From Heliocidaris tuberculata (lineage: Eukaryota; Echinodermata; Echinoidea; Camarodonta; Echinometridae): a DNA stretch of 64,000 nt. The stretch lies in NCBI GenBank assembly GCA_025618425.1, contig CM046837.1:27213793-27277792 (forward strand), given 5' to 3'. The translations under genes and the position numbers were made by a program. The notes beneath the pieces are model-generated. The model did no database searches, had not been told where the DNA came from, and saw only the letters and a list, made by a program, of their open reading frames with translations. Every line of letters starts with the position of its first letter. Position 1 is the first letter of the stretch. Shown piece after piece: positions 12,001 through 23,791 of the stretch.

Positions 12001-15000
12001 ATTGCCTCTTGACTGCTTACTAAATACACCGTGTTACAATACATTTTTCTCCATTCTGTAGTTAGATGTTGATTTCACTCCTTAATGATATTCAAGTTCT
12101 TCCCCCAGCTTAACCCATGATGCTACGTAAATTGAACCTCCTATCTATCAGTGCTGTAGGACTCGAGTCCGGACTCGGACTCGAGACCGGTCTCGAGTCC
12201 CTATTTCTCGGGACTCGGACTCGGACTCGGACTCGGACTCGGACTCGAGCCACAAGGACTCGGTCTCGGACTCGGACTCGACCAATGGTGACTCGTGACT
12301 CTGGCGAAAATCGAGCCGAGACCGGCAACGAGACCGGCAATTTTTCCCGTTTTCCGCTTTTAATTTTAGCTCAAAAAATTACCCCAGGGCACGCAAAAAA
12401 CCCCGCTATTTTCGCGCACCTTGCTCGACTGAGCGATAGTTTTAACATGAACTTAACATCGATTGCCGTAACCGTATGGGAATGTGCCCAAATAGACGTT
12501 AAGATTAGTTGTTTTGTGCTCGTATACACTCGTTATACACGTATGACACAGACAGGTATTGAAATTGATATTGACCATTTGGAGATGGATTAATCTATGT
12601 AACACAAGTTTCCCCATAGACTGCAGCCTGGGATATCTTGCAATATGGGCAGTCTCAAACAGATTGCTATTCCACTTGTATTTCAAGCCAGTATTATGAA
12701 CTACAGTTTTAATCTACTATCCTTTTACTTGCAACCAATGTTCCTGTGGCAAAAAGTCGAAGTTAGCAATTCATAATTTTGGGCTGTGTCAAACGGTTTT
12801 ATTAGGGTTTAACAATTACTTTCGTTTTACTTGAGTCACTTAGTCATGTACATGTAGTCATTTTCCAAAAGGAATGTTAATGGTGCACTTGTATTACAAG
12901 CCATTAAGCCAGTTTAATGAACTAGCTGATATAATCATGTACAAGGGTTTTCATGGTTTTATTAGGGTTTGACAATTCACTTTTTAAAAAACACTTTAAT
13001 CGGCTATTTGATCAGATTGAACTATTGGCATGATTGGTGTTCTTGGTGAATTATTGTTTTTCCCTCTTGTTTTCCATTTCAGTTGGAAACTTTCTTTTCT
13101 ATATAAATCTGGCTTTAATGGCATTCAACCTATTATTTTTGTGTTCTGTTTACTTATAATTGATATGGTGATATAATTTTGTTTAAAAAAATGAAATTAC
13201 AGGCCTTTGAAATGAACAAACATTAATTTGTGTATCTTTTCTTCATTGAGGTATCACAGAAACAATACAGTCAACTTTCTATAATAGCTTTGGATACAAG
13301 CAAAATACTTGACATGATAATGCTTGTTAACATAATTATGAGCCAATTTTGTCAACAAGACATGTACCTTGGTACAAAAGGAGTACATGTTCACTTGCTT
13401 AGTATTTTGGTCAATAAAACTTCTGAAATTCGACCAGTACACCAAACCATCACCGAAAATCTAACCATAGACATTTATCTCAACATTTCCAATTCAATTT
13501 TCTTACCTTCTGTCAGAATTTTTATTATTAATAGCTGGAAATCTTACTGAGCTTAGCAACAAGCGACATGTCACGGCGACAAATCACTTATTTGTGAGGA
13601 AGCCTTATAGTTGTCCGAATTCGTATGCCTAAAAGTTACTAAGAAAAGTTACAATAAACTAAATTCTCTGACAAATGGAAGTTTTTAATGAACCAGACAA
13701 CTATTTATGTTATAGAGAGTTCACAGTAAGGCTTTTATCATAATATGAATAATGTGACGTAAAACAAAATTGCAATTTAAGATATTCCCATCGGGACTCG
13801 GACTCGGACTCGGACTCGGACTCGGATGACCAGGACTCGAGACTCGGATGCCAGGACTCGGACTTGGACTCGGACTCAGGCTTGGACTCGGACTCGGACT
13901 CGGATGGGATGGACTCGACTACAGCACTGCTATCTATATTTAAAGAGAAATCTGCTATGAATCAATTGTTCAAATATATTTCATTAATAAACTACTTGCC
14001 TTTCAGTGTGAATGGGTACTTGGGCTGTACATAGGATACCACCCCCCCCCCCCCCCATGGTGCCACAGAAAATTTCTGCTTGTCTTTTTAAATTGCTTTT
14101 CTGAGAACCATTTTAGCAAGATTTTATCTCATCTAAGATAAGACACGCCCATTTATGATGCAATAACCAATAAGAAATGTCATTAGATGTCACTTTCATC
14201 ATGCTCCACCAATAGAATTGCTCTCTACCAGTCTCTGGGGCAAGAGAGCGCGATTGCACCTGTTAGACTTCTTTATGTTCAGATAGGTATCATTACTATA
14301 CCAGACTCAATCATCTAGACAATATCACAATTTAGGCTGTACTCAAATAACTCTCAACTACTCAAGTGGGTGCCATTTTCTAGAATGTTTATTCTCGACA
14401 TAGATGGCGCTCTTGCCATATCTTCCAACATCTTTCCTTTTTTCAAAAGCAAATAGTCATCAAATTGAAGGAACTCTTCAACCTTGTTTCACAAGTCATG
14501 TATAATCACTTAATTGTGTCTTCAATAGCAATAATTGTTAAACTTAGTGCCACGCACTAATTTCACTATATATGGGCACAGTATCTGTGGTACTTACAGT
14601 GTGCATAAAACTTTGATACATGTATGTTATAACAGATTATATCCAGCTAATCAACTAAATCGTGTCTATTTTTGTTGATCTACACTTGTGCTATATCTTT
14701 AATCAATTGTCATGCCAGCCACCTTTTCAACATCAAACTACAGTAGTTTCTAACATGCGTTTGTCAGAAATAGAATACACTGTACTTTCAAATTAGTACT
14801 TAATGCTTCTTTTAGCATTAACTGTTTACAAATCATCATCATATTATCAGTCCTTTCTTACTGTCCATTTATTTCACGTAACATAGTCTTTCAGGTACGT
14901 TGGAATTTTCTTTGTTCTAGCACTTCGATGCGATGGCTGATTTTCGGCGTTGCGATTCCCGTGACCGTTGCCGCGATTGTTCTCGTTTGCGTCGCGATAG

Positions 15001-18000
15001 TTGATATTGCGATCGTTGTCTGGGAGGTCTACGGCTTCCTGAAATATTTTGTTTGTCTTGCGAATCTGCCGTCTATTACGTCAATATGTAGCGCCGTATT
15101 CAGTGATGATATTGTAGGAACAGATTCCTACTTTACTGAGTACTGTTGCTTTGTGCCAGTCTTTGTCAGGACTGAGCTTTACTCTCACTACATCACCTTT
15201 CTTCAACTCGGGCAGATCCTTCGCACCGCGATTGAAGTACTTTGCTTGCGATTCTTGCTTTTTCGCTCTCATATTGGGTACGCATTCGACAATCTTAGAA
15301 AGAAGCAGTTCCTCCGCGATCGGGATGTTTGTTCGTAGTTGTCTTCCGAACATTCGTTGTGCTGGACTGCTGTCCATGTCTTTGGTTGGCGTATTCCTCC
15401 AAACCAAAAGACCGAGATAGAAATCTTCTTCATGTCTCCTTTACTGCGCTTTCTACCTTCCCATTACTCTGAGGGTAGTGCGGTGAGCTTGTCACATGCT
15501 TTATTCCTAGCTGGCTCATGAATGCTGCGATTTCGGCAGAATTAAACGGCGGTTTATTGTCACTCATGAACTCTTTTGGAATTCCATGCGTAGAGAAATG
15601 TTGCTTCAAGCGCGTTATTACCGCTGTCGCGTTCTTACCGCTGTCGCGTTCTTGCTACCGCGTAAGTTGTTGACTTCGAAATAGTCCGAATAGTAGTCCA
15701 CCGTGCAGAGGTAGTCATTTCCTTTCGACAGTGAGTATGTCACATCCAATTTTCTCAAATGGGCTTGTGACTCTCATATGCAGTTTCAGTGTTTCCTTTG
15801 GCTGTGATTTTGCATTCGCATTGCATGTATCACATTTTCCGATGTGGTCCGCGATTTCTCCACTGATTCCTGGCGAAAATACGCTTTCGCGAGCTAGTCT
15901 CAAAGTACTCTCTACAACCATATGAGCGGCATGTAGCTTTTTTCGCATCTCTGCTCTTAAAGTCTTCGGCACTATTACACATAGTCCTTTATAGACTAAT
16001 CCGTTCTCATCACACATAATCTCATGGCGAACAGCAAAGTATGGCCTTGTGTCTGGCCTACATTCACGAATAGTCTCTGGCCATCCCTCTTCTATGTACT
16101 CAAGCAGTACTTGCAATGTCTTGTCATCGCGAGTCGCTTCTTGCAATCGCTCTTCAGTAGTACACGATATTCACTCTCCGTTTTTGATCTCTTTGCAGAC
16201 GGGAGATACGCTCACAAGAGAGTGTCCGCTTAGTACATTTGCGGTCCAGGCATGTACTTGAACTTCATGTCATACTGATGCAGTCTCAGAAGTAGTCCTT
16301 GCAATCGCTTTGGGGCATTGTTGAGCGGTTTATCCTGTATTGCGACAAGTGGCTTGTGATCTGTCCACAATACTATCTGTCTTCCGTAGACATACTTGTG
16401 ATTCCGCTCGAGCCCAAAGACTTGCGCTAGCAATTCTTTTTTGATTTGAGAGTAGCGAGTCTCTGCTGGTGTAAGTGCTCGACTTGAGTATGATACTGTC
16501 TGACCATCTTGCAATAGAACAAACCCAAGTCCGTTCTGTGACGCGTCTCCTTGACCTTCTGTCATACACTTGCTATCAAAGTATTTCAGTATTGGAGTCT
16601 TGCTGACCAGTTCCTTGATGCTTTCCCACGCGTCTTGTTGTTCCTGTCCCCATTCCCATTCAATGCCTTTGTGAGTCAAGCGACGTAGCGGTTCACTCTT
16701 TTCGCTCATTGTGGGTAGGAACTTCGCGAGATATTTTGTCATTCTGACAAATCGCTGCACAGCTTCGACAGAGTCCGGAACAGGCATGCTGTGCACTGCT
16801 TCAATCTTTGCATCATCTGCTTTCACTCCATCTTTTTCAGCACGTGTCCAAGGAATTTCACTTCTGCTGTCTTGTATTCCCGCTTGCTCTCGTTCAACAC
16901 GATTGTGCGCTCTTGACATCGCATGAACAGTGCGTGAAGGTTCGCGTCTTGGTACGTGTTCGCATCTTCCAGCATTTCTCCTCGACCGAGTATCACTAGA
17001 TCATCCACTACTTTATAGACGCCTTCAAGTCCTTCAAGGTTTTGATCGAGCTTCTGTTGAAATAGCTCTGGCGCAGGGCTAATACCAAAGGGCATTCGAT
17101 TCCATCTCATACGACCCCATAGCGTTTGGAATGTCGTTAACATAGACGACTCCTCGTCTAACACACTTTGCAGAAACCCTTCTTTACATTACTCAATTGT
17201 GGCAACACATCTTCAGTTGTGGGGAGGGGGTAATGGACCCTTTTTAGAGCTTTATTGAGGTGCTGGGGATCAATACACACTCTGATCTTGCCATTAGGCT
17301 TCTCAACTACTACCAGACCTCCCAACCTTTCCGCTTTTGGCAGAAAATTTCTGCTTTATTTTTCTTTTTCCGCTTTTCCGCTTTTTTCTATTATTTTCCA
17401 CAAAAAAAAAAATAATAATGAATAAATAAATTGGTGAAGAATTACATGTCTTCGACGATAGATGGCAGCATTCAGATATTGAATGCGGAAGTGAGATTGC
17501 GATATACGTACACACACTGCATTACATGCACTACATACACGCATACGATGTGTGTGCACATATGTGCATAGGCGTTTGTACGTTGATCGCACGGAGCTAT
17601 CTACCGTGATATCCGACATCATTTTCCTAATTGAAGGCCGTCATTGATCCGGAAGATGCTCTAAAAAGGACAATATCATCACTTGTAATTTTATGATGTG
17701 TATTTTCAATACTGATGTTTGTTCGTTGTAATTTGAGCGATGTGATTACGCCATAACTGATATTATCGAGCGAGTGCAGTTGCAGCTGCCTTCCTTCCAG
17801 CGGCGACTGGAGTGAAACCCCGCTCACCCAGCGGGCCCGTGGCGCAGCGTTATGGTGTTTTGTACGAGTCTACCACCACAAAATGTTGATACTGCTCTTT
17901 GATATAATGGATATTTGGACACAGACAGATCATGAATTGATTAATCTAATTGTGTTAGCGTTTTTCTTTTTGTTTGTTAGCTTGTTTTTTTAATGCAAGT

Positions 18001-21000
18001 AGCAATAAAAGGATATTAATTAAATCATATTAATGCTAATTTAAAAGAAAAATAAAATTTTAATTTATTTAATTAGCCTTGGCACTTGCCTAGCCTATTT
18101 GCAGAACCTCATTTCTTTCTCTTTTTAATATATATATATAATATCTCAATAAGCCAGGCATTTTGCGACGTGACACAAAGTTTGATGAGCCGCGCAAATC
18201 ATTAGGAATTTTGAAATTCAAATGTTGGGAGGTCTGTACTACTAATGCTGACACCCAATCAGTAGGTTCTGTAACTCTTTCTAGCACACCCAACTTTTCA
18301 AGTCTTTCCAGCTCCTCTTTCAATTTATCTTTCACAGATAATGGTACACGTCTTGGTGGCATAACAACAGGCACTTCATTTTTGTCTACTTCCAAATGAA
18401 CTTTACCCTGCATCTTGCCTAACCCATTGAACACCTCTCTGTACTTTCCTACCATAGGTACATCTGTACTCTGAACATGTGCAATGTTATGGTGGTTCAC
18501 TTTGATCAATTTCATGAATTGTGCTGTTTTAAGCCCAAGTAATGGAGTACAATCTTCCTCCACGATTGTAAATTCCACTTCATATCTTTTCTTGTTCTTG
18601 GGATTTTTCACTGGTACTACACACTTCCCAATTCCCAGTCGTTTTGCTTTTTTACCGTAGAGGTTCAACTCACTCCTAGGACCTGTAATCTTTGCATTGT
18701 CAGGTAGGTATTTCCTTGACAAGACATTTGTCGTTGCCCCGCTATCAACCTGCATTGTGACCCTCTTCCCACCTATCAAGAATTTACCCCGTAATTCTGC
18801 TAGGGAATTCATCTGTCACCTCATTCACACCTAAGACTTCATCTGTGTCCACTTCTACATTTCTGACAAAATCTTTGTTTACTTTTTGCCTACATTTCAC
18901 TTGGAAATGGTTCATTTTACCACACCTACGACACTTCTCGCCAAATGCCAGACAACATTTCTTATCATGCTTATAGCCCTTTCCACAATAATTGCATAGA
19001 CCTTTGCTTTTACTGGCACCCGGGGTAGCATCTGCAGCAGGCTTACTCGTGCCTTTAAACCCCGCACTACCAGATCTTGTGGGAGTTTTGACATATGACA
19101 CTTCATGACCATGCTTTACACTCATGTACATGTATCTGTGCTGCAAAGTGTGCTTTGCAAACATCAATACAGCGCTCTAAACTCAGTTTTGCTTCCTGGA
19201 GCAATTTCTTTCTCAGGCTGTCCTTATTTAACCCTACAACAATACGATCCCGCAGGAGATCACTTTCTAGTTCACCAAAATCACATAGTTTTACTTGTTG
19301 TTTCAACTTGACAACAAAATCATCAAATGAACTATGTTCCTGGGACATAGAATTGAAGACAAACTGCTCATAAATGATGTTTGCCTTTCCCGTGCAATAT
19401 TCCTCCCAAAGCTGCAAAATTTTCACCAAATTTTGTCTGTCTGCTTTGTTTACATATTGCAAATTGTTATGGATGTCTAGTGCCTCTGGGCCGATCACGG
19501 TAACAAACGTTGCTCCCCTTACATTCATGGGCCTCTAATCCAAAGCCGTAATTATTGCATAGCTCTCCCATAGCTGTTTAAATCTGGCCCAATTGGCTCT
19601 CAAATTCCCTGCCAATTGCAGTGGGGGAGGCAAAGGAACATTAGTTGCAGTTGCCATTGTGTATCGTAAATCTACAAACACAAATTACACTAAATATTCC
19701 ATACAATTCCTAGTGGATCTACTAGACCGGGTAGGGTACATGCGTTAAGACCAAGCCCCTAAAGCAGCCGCCATTGCACTGTAACATTTGGCCACAATTT
19801 AAACGCGCCCGAAGCCCCTATGCATTATTCATTTTGTAAGATGCTCCCTACCGCATATATGCTTTACACACAAAATAAAAACTTAGATCAGTGTCACGCA
19901 TGCGCATTAAGAAAGGTCAAGTCCGCTTAATTTATTCATGTATGCTCATGTGTTCATCACTTGGTGAATGACGGCTCATCGATAATTGACGAATGGGTGT
20001 CATTCATGTGGTTTCATTAAATCTTTATGATAATTAGGTCCCAACATGTGATTAATTGCTAATTGATAGGATTTTTAGCACAAAAGGGTCAACACCATTC
20101 CACCTAAAAACATAACTTGGTCGAGTTGTATGCCGTAGTTATTAAGAAGATAAATACATGTACATGTTGTTCATATTTATCACATCTCACAAATTAAGAG
20201 AAAAACTGTTACATTCATAATAAGTTTTTCAAAGAAATAATAAATTTACTCTCTATTTGACCAGTAGGATATTTAAAAGAAGTTATAAAAAAGGGGGGGG
20301 GGGGTATAATCGAAGGCAAAGGTAAGAATAAAATATTAGGGGTAGAGGAAGAGGTATCCTTAGCTTGAAGGGGCAACTTTTGCATTCTTGCCAAGTTTGT
20401 GAATCTTATAGTCTTGTGAACATACTTTTTAAAGAGAATTATGAACCTTGGAAATTCGGCCATTTTAGTTGACCTGAACTATTTTACTTACACCTTATTC
20501 TTCTCTCTCTCTCTCTCTCTCTCTCTTCTAACCCTACTAGCGTACCCAAGGCCAGGGGGAGGGGGCAAGGGGGCGGACTACCCTCTAACAGCTTTTGACC
20601 CCCCCCAAAAAAAAAAAAAGGATTTTGAAAGACAAGTATACATTGTGGCCCCCACTTTTTCTTAGAACTGACAACCTTTTTTTTTTCTTTTTTCTTGCTT
20701 GTCAGAGAATTATGGAGGAAAACTGGACCCCATAATATCTGGTAACCCCCCGGAGTGATTTGGAGGGCTGGGGACCACAAAAAACAAAAACAAAAGCGAA
20801 TCTCCCTCCAAGCAGTTTCCGCTCGTCATTTCCCCTTTTTTGTCCCTCTTGACACCAAGGTCCAGTTATGCCATTGCCCCGCCCCTCTCCCTACTCTCAT
20901 TTACATAAAATCTTCTCACCTTTGCCTTTTCTCATCTTTTTTTCTTCTTTCTCTCTCTTTTATCTCTCTCTCTCTCTCTCTCATACATACCTCGATCTCA

Positions 21001-23757
21001 CGTCCTAGTTCATTTCAGCCCCTTGGTTCATTTCATTGATATAACGTGAGAGGACCTTCATCATGTTCACATAATTTTCAATTACATGTACATCTTTCTT
21101 ACAATCAAGATTTAAGGTGTAATTATTTACACACGTCGATTCTGAAATACGTTTAGATTTTCTCATTTTTTAATGCATAGCTTCCTACATACAGAAATGA
21201 GGACAGTCTTAAGAGAAGTTTAGAGATTGTCTTACTTCTTAAAGCTTAGATTAAACAAAGTTATCCAAATTCAACGCATGGAATCATTTGAAATAATGAT
21301 AATTTACCAATTATAAAGTGGTAAAATACAGCCCTACTGTAGCACCTGAAGAGCTCTTTGAACGCTGCTGGGATATGTGACGTCACACCAGGGACCAATC
21401 TTGCCTAAGCAGACGATGTCCCATAACATCTTACACATCTTCAATGCCTGTTTTGTCATCTCCTCTTCATTTATTTCTCTTACTCCACTAGCGTCAGTCT
21501 AAATGTTAATCTGTTGCCTCACTCTAAACTTTGCGTATGGTATTATTTTGATGAAAAATACAGCTTTAACAAAATAAAGGAATCACCCGCTTGTAAACGA
21601 GATAAGACGCCATTGAGTTTTCAGCTGCATGCACCGCGGCATTTTCGGCGTTTAAAGAAGGAATGTATACCGTCCATGCTATTTTGCAGCGGGCTTTTCA
21701 ATTCGAAAGTGTGGTTTCTTTGATTAATCATTGATCCTTATCCTGTATATTTGCAAACAAAAGATTTTAGATATCAGAATTGGTTTCACTCCCCTTTTAG
21801 AATGGTGTGAAATACGGCCATGTTTAAATGCACCAAACTCTTTATAATTTGAAAAATAATTGCATTGCAATTACGTTCATTTGTTATAGGACGTCGTCTG
21901 CTTAGGCAGGATCGGTCACCGGTGTGAGTCATCAAAACATCGCTATATTTCTGGCGAATCGCTCGGATATCCCAGATGCTGAGAAGTGCTATTATTTGTG
22001 TTAATTTTCAATCAATTTTCAAATCAATTGACGTAAAACTTATACGATTGCCATCTGTAAGCTTCCCAGTCTCTAGTGATACATTATTTGCCATATTTGT
22101 GATTTTATTTGAGTAGGCCCTTTAAGGAAAAAAAAATTACAGATACACTCATCCTCACCCTCTTGATCTTTTCAAAGAGGATAAATACTAACTGCAATCC
22201 ATCCTAAAAAGATTCATGGATTCTAAATGAAAGTATAAGTTTTGGCCCTGATAATAATGATAATAATAATAACAATAATAATAATGATCATTATGATAAT
22301 ATAATGATAATTATAATTAAAAAAATAATAATATTATCAAATACATAAGTTCACCCATCTTATTTTGTTTTGTTTCTGTTTGCAAGAATTAATGAAATGT
22401 TTAATATAATAATTAGAGGACTAAAAATTTCATTTAACCCTTTCAGGACAGGAATTATTCAAGGGCTAAATTGATCACAGTTCGTTCTTCAAATTGGCAA
22501 CAATAATATTTTTCTTTTAGTGCTAGATGGTTCTAATAGGTGTAATGTCTTTTAGAACAATAAACATGGTTAGTGATTTTATCGATACGTTGAAAAAATT
22601 GCCAATTTTGATGAAAAACAATGATTTTGAATCTCTCAATGTGTTGCCAATTTAAGGATTTTGAAGCTTATTCTCCTTTTTAAAATTCCTGACATCAAAG
22701 GCAATATGGTCATGTGACCAAAATGGACATAGCATGTGCAGAAATTTTTGCTCTTTCTACTCATACATCTGGTATATTTTTTAGAGCTCTGAATCAAAAC
22801 TTATTAAGCCAAACCACAAAATGTGGTCCATTGTCTTGAAAGGGTTAAACTGACATCACACTGAACATCCCCAAAAGATCTCATAATTGATTTTTGAAGA
22901 CACCAAAAAAGCTGATTAATATTACGCTGAAAACAGAGCTCAGTGGTGGATAAAGGAAAAGCTCAAATGAAATGTCCATTCTCTCAGAAAAAAAGAGAAT
23001 TTTTGTTGTTGTTTTGGTTGGACAATGTAAATTAAAAACTGCTCTCTTTGTGTTTTTGTTTTTTTCTTGGTTTGTTTCTGTTTGCAAGAATTAATGAAAT
23101 GTTTAATATAATAATTAGAGGACTAAAAATTTCATTTAAACTGACATCACACTGAACATCCCCTAAAGATCTCATAATCGATTTTTGAAGACACCAAAAA
23201 AGCTAATTAATATTACGCTAAAAACAGATCTCAGTGGTGGATAAAGGAAAAGCTCAAATGAAATGTCCATTCTCTCAGAAAAAAAGAGAATTTTCGTTGT
23301 TGTTTTGGTTGGACAATGTTAATTAAAAACTGCTCTCTTTATTGTGAACACGTCACCCCCCCCCCCCCCCTCCCCCCGGTTAACTGATCCTGGATCCACT
23401 ACCACCACCAGACCTATAATTTTTAGCTGTAATAGGTCTAGGTCTAACTAGTTAGGTCTAGACCTACCTGTTTATTTCTTGATTCATCCGGCACCTCCAA
23501 CAGCTGTTGAGTTGTGCAAGTAGACCTCTAAGGTTAATAGGCTCTAGATCTTCAAGTAGATTAGCCACAAGTTAGTTCCTTGCCATGTTTATCTGAGGGG
23601 AAATCAAAGTCAACATGATGAGACTAGTGAATGTGATACTGAAACAAAGGTCATCCAGTTATTACTCGGTGGAGATCTATTACTCTCAACAAAGGGTTCT
23701 GATTCTGGTCATGAATCAAGACTAAATATAAATCCCCCTCCCCCCCCCCCCCCCCCC

Positions 23758-23791
<34 letters not shown>

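Noticed and set aside
12117..12593. 158-codon frame rich in RTRT repeats
   Set aside because: It translates the GGACTC hexamer array and runs across the hAT-like TIR.
14261..14430. Considered as an independent short interspersed repeat together with 25523-25688
   Set aside because: Its TG-CA ends, the adjacent primer-binding site and purine tract, and the position on either side of gag-pol identify the pair as LTRs.
14928..15338. 136-codon plus-strand frame with hydrophobic N-terminus
   Set aside because: It is the antisense shadow of the Gypsy integrase C-terminal region.
17826..17900. tRNA-like sequence (GTGGCGCAGC with an A-box look)
   Set aside because: No complete cloverleaf could be drawn and the B box is poor. 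At most it is a tRNA-derived fragment inside the nested transposon.
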